Below are positions 53,048 to 63,518 of a stretch of 64,000 nucleotides of DNA, piece after piece. Both the position numbers and the translations under genes were made by a program. A model generated the notes under the pieces. That model worked only from the letters and a program-made list of their open reading frames with translations. It made no database searches and was not told the DNA's origin. The DNA is from Lachnospiraceae bacterium (GTDB taxonomy: Bacteria; Bacillota; Clostridia; Lachnospirales; Lachnospiraceae). The number at the start of each line of letters is the position of its first letter. Positions within the stretch are counted from its first letter, which is position 1. Location: NCBI GenBank assembly GCA_910573755.1, contig CAJTBO010000025.1, positions 1 through 64,000 on the forward strand. Reading direction: 5' to 3'.

Positions 53048-54996
53048 TACTCTGCTCCAATCAAATATCCCTTTTTTATTGAAGTGCTTTGGGAAACCTC
53101 ATCGTAATTTAATGTATATTCATCACCTATATTCTTTTTCATTAATTGATAATACCCCTCATCAATTTCTGAATCTGTCGATAAAATTATGGTTTGCTCC
53201 CCTGCATTCGGAAAATAGGTTGTAATCAATGCAGTACGATGCATAGAATCCATTCTCGACAACGGAGTATCTATGATCACCGGCAGTTTCTGCTTAGCGC
53301 ATATGGTCAATGCCCATAAAATTGAAATAACCAATAACTGTTTCTCCCCAGCGGATAATGAATCCCTTGGAATCTCATCCCCATTCCCAGATAAGCACTT
53401 CCAGTCAAGCGTTTCTGAATTCATTTCTATCTTCTGAATCAAGGTCTTTTTATTTGCCAACTTCAAATAGCAATCCGTGATCGTTGATGCCAATAAAACT
53501 ATCTTTCTTTTCTGAAGTTCAATCTGATATCTTCTAATAACATTCAAGGCAATATTAGAATATCTCGTGATTCTATCTGTGCTATCTCTTACTTCGACTG
53601 TCGCTAAAAATGCTTCTACCCGTTTATTAAATTCCGATACTTTAGCAATTAATTTTGCATTTGCGACACCTCGCTTTTGCTCCAACTCGGCAATTTTGAC
53701 CTGATCATCAATAAGTACCTGTTCCGCTTTCTTTATCTTTTCATAAATATCCTGCAACTCCTGATCATTGATATCCAATGTCAAATAACTATCCATTTCA
53801 CTGATTTGTTTTTCAATGCCAGCCTTTTTTTTCAACAAATTGTTTGCCTCTTTGAAAGTACTTTCCAATATCCCCTCAACCAAATTGTTTACCTGAAATA
53901 AAGCCTGATCTGACAACCCATATACCGTATCAGTTTGATTGTCTTCCGTATATTTTTTTACAAATTTAATAAAATCCTTCCCCGCCTCTTTGTCCCCTGT
54001 ATATCGGGAGGCAAAGTCCAAGAAAATGCTGTCTAATTGTTGCACAGACTCCTGCATAATCGCACTGGCATGCTCGTCTGTAGCCTGTAGCTTTATTTCA
54101 GATACAAAATCTCTAACCAACAGAAGCGGCAGTTCTTCTGCAACTAATACATACAAAGCGTCTTTCGTTCTAGAATGCTCCGCAACCAGAGTACTCCTCT
54201 TCTGAAGTATTTCCTGCCGTTTACTAACAACGTCTCCACCCTTCGCCGTATAGAGTTGGTGTAACGCTTCCAAAGAATCATTGTCTCTGACTAATTTTCT
54301 GTTTGCTTTTTCTAATGCAGCATCAATCTCTGCCAATTCTTTTTCCATAATTTCTTTTTCATCTCTTAATTGTTGAACTTCTTTCGACGTTTGATCCTGC
54401 GTTCCTTTTCTGTTTATCTTCTTTAAATTGCGTATAATATCATTACTCAACATATCTAAAACAGATATACCAAGCATTGACCGGATGGAATCCTTTATCT
54501 GCACATTTGTGCTGTCAACAGCCAACTCCGCTATCTTCTCCCCATCAAAAAAGAAAAAACTAGCTAACGCACTTGGCAGTATATTTTCGATAAACAATGA
54601 CCAATTACATGTAAGGAATTCATTATATTCTCCGTCTTTGTATACTGATATCTGCTCTTTCGTACGTTTACAATCAGCATCCCAAGCTCTTTTGATGATA
54701 TAATTTTCGCAAACTCCATTATTAATTTCAAACTCAAGTTTTACGCTACAAGTCTGATCATCGGAGCCTCTGTTTATAAAAGATCTCAAATATCCAGAAT
54801 AAGTTTTTTGATCACTCTCGGAGTATGCAAAAGATCTTGATCCATATAACGCCAATAAAACAGCTTCCAGAAAAGTTGTCTTGCCCCTCCCGTTCATTCC
54901 ACCGATCAAAACAATTGACTTATGTCCTTCGAAAATAAACTCATTATCTCCAGCATACACTCCGAAATTATGGAGTTGAAGTTTCTTGATTCTCAT
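53047..54996 (-). CDS. dndD: DNA sulfur modification protein DndD (SMC-like ATPase)
   Basis: A 649-aa SMC/RecN-like ATPase. Walker A GGMNGRGKTT (32-41), FFFDGEKIAELA, a long central coiled coil, ABC signature SLSAGEKQLLVISI and Walker B LPVIIDTPLSRMD are all present. It is thought to remodel or nick DNA during sulfur insertion together with DndC and DndE. It starts 6 bp after the dndC stop. Confidence 0.95.
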   Translation of the reverse strand: MRIKKLQLHNFGVYAGDNEFIFEGHKSIVLIGGMNGRGKTTFLEAVLLALYGSRSFAYSESDQKTYSGYLRSFINRGSDDQTCSVKLEFEINNGVCENYIIKRAWDADCKRTKEQISVYKDGEYNEFLTCNWSLFIENILPSALASFFFFDGEKIAELAVDSTNVQIKDSIRSMLGISVLDMLSNDIIRNLKKINRKGTQDQTSKEVQQLRDEKEIMEKELAEIDAALEKANRKLVRDNDSLEALHQLYTAKGGDVVSKRQEILQKRSTLVAEHSRTKDALYVLVAEELPLLLVRDFVSEIKLQATDEHASAIMQESVQQLDSIFLDFASRYTGDKEAGKDFIKFVKKYTEDNQTDTVYGLSDQALFQVNNLVEGILESTFKEANNLLKKKAGIEKQISEMDSYLTLDINDQELQDIYEKIKKAEQVLIDDQVKIAELEQKRGVANAKLIAKVSEFNKRVEAFLATVEVRDSTDRITRYSNIALNVIRRYQIELQKRKIVLLASTITDCYLKLANKKTLIQKIEMNSETLDWKCLSGNGDEIPRDSLSAGEKQLLVISILWALTICAKQKLPVIIDTPLSRMDSMHRTALITTYFPNAGEQTIILSTDSEIDEGYYQLMKKNIGDEYTLNYDEVSQSTSIKKGYLIGAE

Positions 54997-55002
54997 AAGT
55001 TG

Positions 55003-56499
55003 TTATTCCTTGTCATCTTCAAACTCAGATTCTACTATCTGAAAGTCCAAAAATTTTTCATTATATTTACCACCATGTTCTTTTTTTCGAACCATCATAT
55101 CTAAATAGAACCTGGTAGCATCTTCCTCGTCTTTGTAAAAAGTTTTGCCTATTGTGTTGCTAATACTGTTAAGAATGTCTTTTCTTTGATTTATTCCCAC
55201 CGCCTTATTTTCTATATCAATCAGCGTATACATCATTTCGAATGTCAGTTCTTGATCTGGATACATTTCCTGACAAACACTTTCCAATATCTTCCACTCT
55301 CCCTGACCGAAGTTCTCATTATGTATCCATTCCGGATCCTCAAAAAAATTTCCCATTACACGTTCATAAATTCTCGGCAATGAATCATCAAACTCATGCT
55401 TATCATTTACCCATATTCTGCGGATAACTCGAAGTTCTGGGATTTGAATAAGTTCTAAATCTCTGAACTCTTCAGGTCCGTTCAAATTAATATTCTTTTG
55501 AATCATCAGCAGTTTCTCAAGCCACTGCTCTCTAACCTCTTTCTTATATGGTCCATGAAACAGTTTTCCGTAATTTCCCTGCAAATTGCCATTCATGCGG
55601 CGGAAACTTCTCCGCTCCCGGTCTCCATCTTCATTACCGAATTCGTTTCGAAATTCCAAAAGAGGTGCCATCCACTCTTTTTCCTGATCATTTGCAATCA
55701 TAGCTTCCATTGATTTATCTTTTTCAACCATGGTACAAACCCAGCACCCAAATCTGCTCTTCCCACAAGATGGGGTAGTTTTATCAATCTGTAAAGGACA
55801 TTCGTTATCTGCCGTTGCCCCTCTGTACATAGTTAGCAGATCCATATTCGAATATCCCCACGGGTTCTTATACTGCATTAAAAATGCCCATACATCATCA
55901 TCTGACCAGTCTTCCATAGGCGAGAATACCAATTCGTTTGCAAGTGTAGGATTCGGACTTAATAACTCTCTTACTCTCTTTTTTTCAAGATTGGTCATCG
56001 TCCGATTTCTTCTTGTACTCTCCTGTTTTCTGGTCCCTAATATAAGTATTATCTCTCCATGCTCGGCTATTTTACTCCGTATGAAGTTATTAACTGGCTG
56101 AATTTTTAACCTGTCAGTACACCAGCGATATTTCATCCTCGGGAATGGATAACCCCTGCCAATTAAATTTACCCAAAACGTGTTGTTGTAATCCGGAGTT
56201 AATCGTACAGGAACAAAAGGAAGACTTTTTTTCTTTGCCCCCCTCTCCATCTGTTCTAGTGATTTTTCCACCCACTTTGATACAACAGGACTCTCAACCA
56301 GCGTATCCGTATTCATGATGTGGACAGGTTTCGTCCTTTCACTTTTCGGAAGTTTTTCGATTGCCATCCACACAAGTTGCACTGCTGCTGTGCTGTCCTT
56401 TCCTCCAGAATACCCAATCATCCAAGGTATGTCATCAGCTAAATATAAATTCTGTATGGTGACAATCAAACCATCGATCAACTCTTTTGTTATTGCCAT
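55003..56499 (-). CDS. dndC: DNA sulfur modification protein DndC (PAPS-reductase fold)
   Basis: A 498-aa ATP pyrophosphatase/PAPS reductase homologue. PP-loop YSGGKDST at 30-37; iron-sulfur cysteines in the block ECPLQIDKTTPSCGKSRFG followed by CWVC, the usual DndC four-cysteine set. It activates the DNA phosphate with ATP for sulfur transfer. CGGAGA precedes the ATG. It follows the 219-aa gene by 14 bp, so the modification and putative effector genes form one operon. Confidence 0.95.
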   Translation of the reverse strand: MAITKELIDGLIVTIQNLYLADDIPWMIGYSGGKDSTAAVQLVWMAIEKLPKSERTKPVHIMNTDTLVESPVVSKWVEKSLEQMERGAKKKSLPFVPVRLTPDYNNTFWVNLIGRGYPFPRMKYRWCTDRLKIQPVNNFIRSKIAEHGEIILILGTRKQESTRRNRTMTNLEKKRVRELLSPNPTLANELVFSPMEDWSDDDVWAFLMQYKNPWGYSNMDLLTMYRGATADNECPLQIDKTTPSCGKSRFGCWVCTMVEKDKSMEAMIANDQEKEWMAPLLEFRNEFGNEDGDRERRSFRRMNGNLQGNYGKLFHGPYKKEVREQWLEKLLMIQKNINLNGPEEFRDLELIQIPELRVIRRIWVNDKHEFDDSLPRIYERVMGNFFEDPEWIHNENFGQGEWKILESVCQEMYPDQELTFEMMYTLIDIENKAVGINQRKDILNSISNTIGKTFYKDEEDATRFYLDMMVRKKEHGGKYNEKFLDFQIVESEFEDDKE

Positions 56500-56513
56500 A
56501 TACTTGTTCTCCG

Positions 56514-57173
56514 TTACCTGTTTTTTACAAATGAAATCCTGATTTTTTGCTCAAGCTCTTCATTGCGGATCCATGTTAATACCTTGTCGTTCAGATCCTG
56601 TAATGTCGCTCTGCCCAAATTCGTCCTCTGTAGAAACACTATAATCTCGTCATCCAATCCCAGACCTATAATCAACCGATCTGCATCATCCAGACCCTCA
56701 CTCATTTTTTCAAAATTCCTCACATCTAAGCTCCACACTTCAGCAAACTTGATTTTTTCAAGACAAGTATTAACACGATCAGGGGCTATTCCCTTAATTG
56801 CCTCTAGCGTACTGACAGCTGCCCCAGTACATTCAACATATTGCTTTCCCCACTCCTTCTTCATCGTATTCTGTAGCATATTGAAAGATTTTTCCGCTTC
56901 TATAACGCTTTCATTTGATGCCAATCCCTCTGCAATAATTTGTTCCATATCATTCATTAGCGCAGACAGGGAGATTAATACTTCGTTATTTACAGGCAGT
57001 TCCACTTTTGCATACAGATACACGAGCACTTCAACAAGACTATTTATCCTTGTAAGCAACATCCGATATCTGGTATCAGTATTTTTCTGCCTATCCTTAC
57101 CGTCTTTTAATGCCTTCTTTCTCTGAAGGTTCTGCATATCTTTTGTTGTGGTAAGTAAATCATCAAAAATCAT
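56514..57173 (-). CDS. Unknown 219-aa helical protein of the effector module
   Basis: A mostly alpha-helical, highly charged protein (DLLTTTKDMQNLQRKKALKDG at the N-terminus, IIVFLQRTNLGRATLQDLNDKV near the C-terminus). No catalytic motif is visible. It overlaps the end of the 1025-aa ATPase gene by 4 bases (ATGA) and precedes dndC. By position it may be PbeD-like or an equivalent small partner of the ATPase (inference from memory of the Pbe/Dpd systems). Confidence 0.7.
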   Translation of the reverse strand: MIFDDLLTTTKDMQNLQRKKALKDGKDRQKNTDTRYRMLLTRINSLVEVLVYLYAKVELPVNNEVLISLSALMNDMEQIIAEGLASNESVIEAEKSFNMLQNTMKKEWGKQYVECTGAAVSTLEAIKGIAPDRVNTCLEKIKFAEVWSLDVRNFEKMSEGLDDADRLIIGLGLDDEIIVFLQRTNLGRATLQDLNDKVLTWIRNEELEQKIRISFVKNR

Positions 57174-60100
57174 ATGTTCACCAATCCTTCAAGTTTCTGC
57201 CTGCTTAGCTTTATACTTTTTAACTCAGATGCATATCGATTCGCACCATCTTCATCCCCCAGATCAGAACCAAGTCCTTCCATCTTAACCGCAATTTGTT
57301 TCTTTGCTTTTGCAACTTCAGCTTCCATAGAACCAATCACGTCAAGCAATGGCCTGATCACAGTCACTGGATCTCCTGAAAATGCCATGATGATCGTAAG
57401 AGGATCTTTCTCATCCAAAACAGCAACTATATCTGCAATTGCCTTTGCCAAGGCGGATACTTTTCTTATAGGCTCCAAGGATACCTCTTTTATGTTAATC
57501 TGTGCTCTGTTTGCGCCTTCATAGAATTTCTTTGCCCTAGAAATAAACTCCAGCAGTTCGTCTTCGCCAATTTCGTCATCACCAAAAGCATCTAAAATTC
57601 TCAGCACTCTTTCTCTTCCGTTCTTCAACTCGGCTTCCGCGACCTTCTCAATCCGCTCCTCGATATCATTCAGTAAAGTATAAGCATTCCTCCGTTGTAT
57701 GATTCTGTCGTCACTCTGTTTTTCCTCTTCCTCTATTTTCAAGCCCTGTCTTTTTACTTTGGTTAAGACCTTTGAAGCTTTTAGCGCGTCCAAAACCGTA
57801 ATTGTTCTTGCCCCTGCCTGCTCTATATTAAAATATTTCCGAACAGTCTGTTGATTGTTCACATCTGCCTCTCTTTGAGCCATTACATTTATTAAAGAGT
57901 CCCACTCACTACAATGTGAATTTGCAGAAGATTTATTCGACTTACTTGCAAGCAGCGTCTGCAAATTGAAGTTTTTGAGCGTCTTTTCTCGAAACTCTCC
58001 ATGCAGAATTGTTCTATATATCTCTGCTGCAACAGCCGCCTCAATATAATTAGTCTCTATACCATCCCTGTACTCCGAAACTTTTTTTATCAATTCTGAT
58101 TTGATTGATTCAGTCCATGAGGTAATTAAATAGGCATCAAAATCTGCATCCGGATAGTTCCAACTTCTATTCCCATATTCTTTCCACCGAATAAACGCAA
58201 GAATGATATTAATACTGTTCCAATTCGCAGGCAGAATAAAAAGACCGTCCTTTTTCGTCTGACCTTCTAGCGCAACCAGCAAAACAGCCGAGTCCCTTAC
58301 TTTTTTTGCATTATCCATAGAGATTCCTTCTGCCTGCCAGTTAATAGCTGTAAACAGATAATTAGGTATCTCATCATAAACAGCCGAATGCACTGTTCCT
58401 CCCACTCCTACAGTTGCTGATATGTCTATTTTTTTTTCGTTTGTCCATTTTGTAAGGAATGCGTTGGCATCATTTACTTTTTTTATTTTTAAAGAAGATA
58501 TCTCACTTTCCTCGGATGCCATAGCAGATAGTTCTAGTGGATTTTCAGGATTCTGCTTTTCCATAGGCGGCTCAATAGAATCCATTGTAAGAACCGGCAA
58601 ATTAAAATCCTCATAAACCTCTGTGTTGAGACCCGACACATACATCTTATCGTCTTTTTTATATTGATCAGTCGTTCCATCTCCCCAAATGCTCATAAAC
58701 TTAAACAGTCGTTCCGCAACATCCTGATCCGTAATCTGTGAACGAATCCGAGAGCTCAAGATAGTGTTCACACTCATAAACTTCACATCAACACTGGGAA
58801 AATGCTCTTTATTAAATATTGCATCATGGACTACTGGCTCAATAATTTTACGTATGATATATCTTGGGGTTTGATGTCCTTTCTCTAATACATGATTATA
58901 AAAATATAAAATACTATTTTTCGTAAACGGATAAATGTTTATCCTCTTTCCGTTCCCAATGCCGATATAATCCCACTTTTTCCCCTCCACAACATCATGC
59001 ACCGGATAATCTTCAGGATTTGCATGTGCATTCACCCAGTCAGATATTACCTCCTCACTGAGAGACATCGTATTCACATACCTTGCTATAAATTCATAAA
59101 GCCCCTTTTCGCCAAAAACATCACTGGGAATATAAACATACTTTGTTATACGGTCCTTGTGATTATCTTTAAAATTTTTCTGTAGATAATTGTTTGTTGT
59201 ACCCACAACAGAAGATATTCTGCAAAGGGCTTCTCCCTCTCTTTTTCCAGTATGTTCTTCAATCAAAGCATCCAGAAGTGCAGTGTCTACTCCGGTAAAC
59301 GAAGTGACATCCTCAATAAAAAGCGTAAGTTTTTTATCTAATCGAAACAATTCTCTTCTGATATCCATAAATATTTGTTTGAAATCTCCGGGCTCAATTC
59401 CGGCACATCTTTGAATCACATCATTTCTAAACTGATTCAGATATTCTGAAATCTTTTTTGCCATATTCGTTCCATTTACATCCGAAGAAAGTTCTAATGC
59501 CAGTTTTTCAGCTTTCCTATCACTCCCTGCCCTTTGGATGTCATCATACAGATCCTGCGACACAAGAAAATCCTGCAACTCGAATTGTGCAATTGTATCC
59601 CTATCCACTGTTGAATGCTCCGCTATCTTGGAATATATTCTCTCAATAGGACCATCTTTTCTCAGGAAATATTCATGCACGATTTCATTATTCAAAAAAG
59701 CTGCCAATCGCTTCTTTATTACGCCAGTCAACTTAATATCGTGATCATCAAAATCGTTATCAATTTCTATAATAAAATTATGATAGATCAAATCCTTTAA
59801 CTTATTTTCCTCAATAGAAACTGCAGCCTTAACCAGACGCTCATACACATCTTTATTGCTGATTCCCTGCACCTCGGGTTTTTCCAACAACTGCCGGATT
59901 GTGCCTTTCAGCGTATTATCGCTCCGTCTGATAAATAGAACAACCTCCTCTCTGGACTTATTCTGCTCATAACGTGCCGCAAACCATCTGATCAGATGAG
60001 ATTTACCCGTCCCACTTTGTCCATATATCGCAATAAACTGATGCTTGTCTTCTGGATTGCAGATATACTGCTGGAATATATCCTCTTCAGAAAAAGACTT

Positions 60101-60247
60101 TCCGCCGGTTGGAGATAGGTCAAACCTGTCTAATACTTTAATTTTTTTAATTGCCACATGTGTCGCTAAAAAATCCCCTTCCGAGGTCGTAATAGAATCA
60201 GGTCTGGCTACGTATGATATTCTTTCTCTTGCTATTTCAGAATTCAT
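57170..60247 (-). CDS. Large P-loop ATPase of the phosphorothioate effector module (Pbe/DpdH-like)
   Basis: A 1025-aa protein with an N-terminal AAA/STAND-type NTPase: Walker A IYGQSGTGKSHLIRW (76-83 core), a helical insert, a Walker B-like LTLFIEDVTSF near residue 330 and a sensor region VVGTTNNYL. The C-terminal 400 residues are unrecognised and end in coiled coil (EAEVAKAKKQIAVKM). It is not a DptH/HerA-type protein by motif order. It resembles the large ATPase of DpdH-like or PbeABCD-type cassettes (recalled, not searched). GGGAG precedes the ATG. Confidence 0.75.
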   Translation of the reverse strand: MNSEIARERISYVARPDSITTSEGDFLATHVAIKKIKVLDRFDLSPTGGKSFSEEDIFQQYICNPEDKHQFIAIYGQSGTGKSHLIRWFAARYEQNKSREEVVLFIRRSDNTLKGTIRQLLEKPEVQGISNKDVYERLVKAAVSIEENKLKDLIYHNFIIEIDNDFDDHDIKLTGVIKKRLAAFLNNEIVHEYFLRKDGPIERIYSKIAEHSTVDRDTIAQFELQDFLVSQDLYDDIQRAGSDRKAEKLALELSSDVNGTNMAKKISEYLNQFRNDVIQRCAGIEPGDFKQIFMDIRRELFRLDKKLTLFIEDVTSFTGVDTALLDALIEEHTGKREGEALCRISSVVGTTNNYLQKNFKDNHKDRITKYVYIPSDVFGEKGLYEFIARYVNTMSLSEEVISDWVNAHANPEDYPVHDVVEGKKWDYIGIGNGKRINIYPFTKNSILYFYNHVLEKGHQTPRYIIRKIIEPVVHDAIFNKEHFPSVDVKFMSVNTILSSRIRSQITDQDVAERLFKFMSIWGDGTTDQYKKDDKMYVSGLNTEVYEDFNLPVLTMDSIEPPMEKQNPENPLELSAMASEESEISSLKIKKVNDANAFLTKWTNEKKIDISATVGVGGTVHSAVYDEIPNYLFTAINWQAEGISMDNAKKVRDSAVLLVALEGQTKKDGLFILPANWNSINIILAFIRWKEYGNRSWNYPDADFDAYLITSWTESIKSELIKKVSEYRDGIETNYIEAAVAAEIYRTILHGEFREKTLKNFNLQTLLASKSNKSSANSHCSEWDSLINVMAQREADVNNQQTVRKYFNIEQAGARTITVLDALKASKVLTKVKRQGLKIEEEEKQSDDRIIQRRNAYTLLNDIEERIEKVAEAELKNGRERVLRILDAFGDDEIGEDELLEFISRAKKFYEGANRAQINIKEVSLEPIRKVSALAKAIADIVAVLDEKDPLTIIMAFSGDPVTVIRPLLDVIGSMEAEVAKAKKQIAVKMEGLGSDLGDEDGANRYASELKSIKLSRQKLEGLVNI

Positions 60248-60264
60248 AAATTATGTTCTCCCTT

Positions 60265-61038
60265 TCACAAGATCGTTATATGTGTAATCGTTGCGTCATT
60301 TGAATATGCTCTTAACGGATACAATGTCCACATATCTTCCTGGTCATGTATATGTTCCATCTTTATTCTCCCCGCATCCTGTAAAGCCCGTAGTCCATTG
60401 GATACTCCATATGAAAATTTCTTTGATGAAATATCTGATATAACAATATTTGCCATCGGTGTAATTGCATTCACGAATTCAGTTACGGAATACAATCTTT
60501 TCTTTTCCAACTCTGAAGATACAATAACATCTGATAAAAAAACATTTGCATTCGGAATGATAAACATGTCTTGCAGATATCCAAATCCCAAAAAAGAAGC
60601 CCAAAATCTCCATGCTCTCATCGCCATGGCATCAACTGGCATACCAGTCATTTCCGAAAACAGAGGACTTAAGTTCGCAATATTTTTGTCCTCTTTAAAA
60701 ATATCGCTTCCTTTCTCAAAATAAGCATTCGTAACCTGATAAAACTGACCTGTATTATATTTCTCAAGAGTCGCATTAATGTATATCCGCATAGATGTAA
60801 TAGTTTTGATTACTTTCGGATTCACCGCAAGAGAAACCAAATCATCAGAAATGGCTATCAATCCCAGTTCCTCTGCCGCTTTTCTATAATCATTAAAATA
60901 CACCGATCCATTCTCCAGATAATCCGGTTCCATTTTTTCTTTTAAATCAGCTGATGAGATTGGATTTTTCTCTACAATTTTACACAGTGCAAATATTCTT
61001 TCCGGAATTGCAGGTGTAACCATTTTATCGCCAAACAT
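60265..61038 (-). CDS. Unknown 257-aa protein between helicase and ATPase (DpdG/PbeB position)
   Basis: A soluble protein with an N-terminal winged-helix-like part (PERIFALCKIVEKNPISSADLKEKM..., AAEELGLIAISDDLVSL) and a second helical domain ending in a possible second winged helix (SNGLRALQDAGRIKMEHIHDQEDMWTLYPLR). No enzyme motif is seen. GGGGGATACC precedes the ATG. Its place between a RecQ-like helicase and a large ATPase matches the DpdG position in Dpd clusters. Confidence 0.7.
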   Translation of the reverse strand: MFGDKMVTPAIPERIFALCKIVEKNPISSADLKEKMEPDYLENGSVYFNDYRKAAEELGLIAISDDLVSLAVNPKVIKTITSMRIYINATLEKYNTGQFYQVTNAYFEKGSDIFKEDKNIANLSPLFSEMTGMPVDAMAMRAWRFWASFLGFGYLQDMFIIPNANVFLSDVIVSSELEKKRLYSVTEFVNAITPMANIVISDISSKKFSYGVSNGLRALQDAGRIKMEHIHDQEDMWTLYPLRAYSNDATITHITIL

Positions 61039-61049
61039 TTGGTATCCCC

Positions 61050-63518
61050 CTATACATATACAACATTCGCTTTTAAACTCGGTCCGTTAACAAGCTCAAC
61101 CAGTGTCTTACCCGCGGAAACCACATATGCATTTCTTTCCACAATATGAATCACCTTGGTCGATTCTTTTCCACATAAATGATTTTTTACGATTACATAT
61201 TGTTTTCCGAGTTCATTCTCGTCTTTCGGGTATATAATCGCTGTCAAACCCGATGTAAAATAATAATCCTTCATTCTAATCAGTTGATACATTTCCTCCA
61301 GACTAAAAATCATGATATTCTTCCTATGGTTAAGGTTAAGCATCATGCCCGCTCTTTTATACTGATCAGGAACTATCACCATCGAAACACCCTTGCCAAT
61401 CAAGCAGTCAATCAAAGCCTCCTGCTCGATTTCATTCGCAATAACCACCATTTCATTCGCATTTCCAAACGGCGCATTCTGCTCGTTGGATATTAACTTT
61501 AACGGTGCAGAAACCCTATTTTTGAGAGGGAATTTCTGCATGTCTCCTACAATCGGATTCTCATGCACATTACAGCCTGCACAATATTCAAACACTTTGG
61601 AGTATGTAGCTGTAAACAGTTCTGATATACATTCCTCATAATTTGGGCGAACAGCATGAGAAATCGCTTTATATGCCAAACTGTAATACCCCCACTCTTC
61701 CTCCCGTATTTTACTGATATATTCCATCAATTCTCCGTTGATTGTGAGAAGCCTATCATCCTCTATTTTAATCAGAATCATATACCGTCCCTGATCAAAC
61801 TTGACCTCTATAATCCGAATCATATTATATCTGCGTAGGAAGAGAATGACATACACATTCCAATTCATATCCGCTTCATTTACAGGCACATCATCAAACT
61901 CATCCACTTCAGCATAATTCGGCTTGATTGCTGTGTCTATAAAAACCCGGTTTCCCGACATACGAACAGATTTTTTATTGTTATACAGACTTTCCCATCT
62001 GCGAATAATCTTCTCGTCTGTCAGAACTTTCTTTTTTATGCGATCATATCCAATAGCAGTATCCTCCGGTTGCAGACACATAACGCTTAAACAAGGTAAC
62101 TGATCCCTGCCTCCTCGTCCCAGTTCCTGATAATAAGTATTCGCATTTTGAGGAATGTATGTATGGATCACAGTTCTAACATCTGGCTTATCCACACCAA
62201 CTCCAAAAGCTGATGTTGCCACCATGACCTCAAATTCATTATCTATCCATTCGTCTATGATCTTTTTTCTCTGTTTTTTTCCTGTTAATCCGGTAAATGT
62301 CCTAACATTATTTATTCCGGCATTTGCAAGGTTTTTCCTGATGTAGTCCGCATCTACTGGTCTTGCCACATAAACGATCATCGGGTGTGGCAATTTTCTG
62401 ACCAGATCAATTATGGTTTTTTGTTTTTCTTTATTGCTCCTGCTTCTTAAAACACTATATCTTGGTTCATGTCTTAGCGCATCACATCGGATCTCAATCC
62501 ATCTTCCGTCTACTTCAAAGAAATTCTTAAGTATAGTCACACATCTATCTTCAAATGTAGCAGATAATAATATCGTCCTGAGAGTTGAATTAGATAGCAA
62601 CAGCATGTTTCTCCACGCTTCCAGACACTGATAATCCACCCTGAACTCTGCACCCCAGTCAACAACAATATGCGCCTCATCAATCACAATATTTTTAAGA
62701 TATCTGTCTTTGTTTGCATTTTTCACAACATCCGCAAACGCCGGATTCTCTAAAAGTGCTTCTGGGGAAATGAAAAGCATTCTTGCTCTTTTTTCTTTGA
62801 TTGCTAATAAAATCGGTCCCGCATCTATTCCACTGGAATATGAAAAAATCTCATCCTCAACAAAGGCACGCCTGATCACTCCTTTTGACACACGCTCCTG
62901 ATCAATTGCCAAAGAAACTGTAGGAACTACAACAATGGTCAACCCCTCTTTTTGATATGCCATCAGTTGTGTCACCAAACTCTTTCCGCCTCCTGTGGAT
63001 AGCGAAATAAGAGTAGTGTATCCGTTTGGCGTATTTAACGCCCCATACACCGCTATTTTCTGATCCAGGGATTTAAAACTAGAATATCCTGTCAGATTAT
63101 ATATCATAGGATCAGTAACAAAGCTTCCTGTTCTTTTTCCAGATTCCGACTGTACATCTCTTAAAAATGCATCCCTTACAAACTTCACATTGATCCCGCA
63201 AGGCGGTTGAATTGAAGCAAAATATCGATTGTTTACCTGATTGAGAGATAACCCGAATTCATTGTTAAGCAAAACGTCATCCCGCCTGATCTCTACAGAT
63301 ACATCAAAGTAAAGTAGATAATCTCTCAATGCAAGCAGATAATCCTCCTTATAAAACATGTTTTTCTTGTAAAGTGTGTATGCCTTTACCAATCTGTTTA
63401 CCGTATTGATACAGAATCTATCTCTCGTCGAATAATTCGGAATACACTCGACCTGCAACTGCGAAATCTCATCATTAATCAATTTTTCTACATCTGCTGT
63501 AATTCTTTCTTTATTCAT
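61050..63518 (-). CDS. RecQ-like superfamily 2 DNA helicase (Pbe/DpdF-like)
   Basis: About 822 aa from the ATG at 63518. Helicase motifs: I STGGGKSLV (around 175), II VIDEAHIVVDWG (around 283), III LLSATF, IV-VI MIVYVARPVDADYI, TSAFGVGVDKPDVRTVIH and YQELGRGGRDQLP. The DEAH box, the 'FGVGVDKP' block and GRGGRD are RecQ hallmarks, but the RQC and HRDC domains are absent. The C-terminus carries a Cys/His pair (YCAGCNVHENP), possibly metal-binding. It likely unwinds target DNA for the restriction step. The start overlaps the stop of the preceding gene. Confidence 0.85.
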   Translation of the reverse strand: MNKERITADVEKLINDEISQLQVECIPNYSTRDRFCINTVNRLVKAYTLYKKNMFYKEDYLLALRDYLLYFDVSVEIRRDDVLLNNEFGLSLNQVNNRYFASIQPPCGINVKFVRDAFLRDVQSESGKRTGSFVTDPMIYNLTGYSSFKSLDQKIAVYGALNTPNGYTTLISLSTGGGKSLVTQLMAYQKEGLTIVVVPTVSLAIDQERVSKGVIRRAFVEDEIFSYSSGIDAGPILLAIKEKRARMLFISPEALLENPAFADVVKNANKDRYLKNIVIDEAHIVVDWGAEFRVDYQCLEAWRNMLLLSNSTLRTILLSATFEDRCVTILKNFFEVDGRWIEIRCDALRHEPRYSVLRSRSNKEKQKTIIDLVRKLPHPMIVYVARPVDADYIRKNLANAGINNVRTFTGLTGKKQRKKIIDEWIDNEFEVMVATSAFGVGVDKPDVRTVIHTYIPQNANTYYQELGRGGRDQLPCLSVMCLQPEDTAIGYDRIKKKVLTDEKIIRRWESLYNNKKSVRMSGNRVFIDTAIKPNYAEVDEFDDVPVNEADMNWNVYVILFLRRYNMIRIIEVKFDQGRYMILIKIEDDRLLTINGELMEYISKIREEEWGYYSLAYKAISHAVRPNYEECISELFTATYSKVFEYCAGCNVHENPIVGDMQKFPLKNRVSAPLKLISNEQNAPFGNANEMVVIANEIEQEALIDCLIGKGVSMVIVPDQYKRAGMMLNLNHRKNIMIFSLEEMYQLIRMKDYYFTSGLTAIIYPKDENELGKQYVIVKNHLCGKESTKVIHIVERNAYVVSAGKTLVELVNGPSLKANVVYV

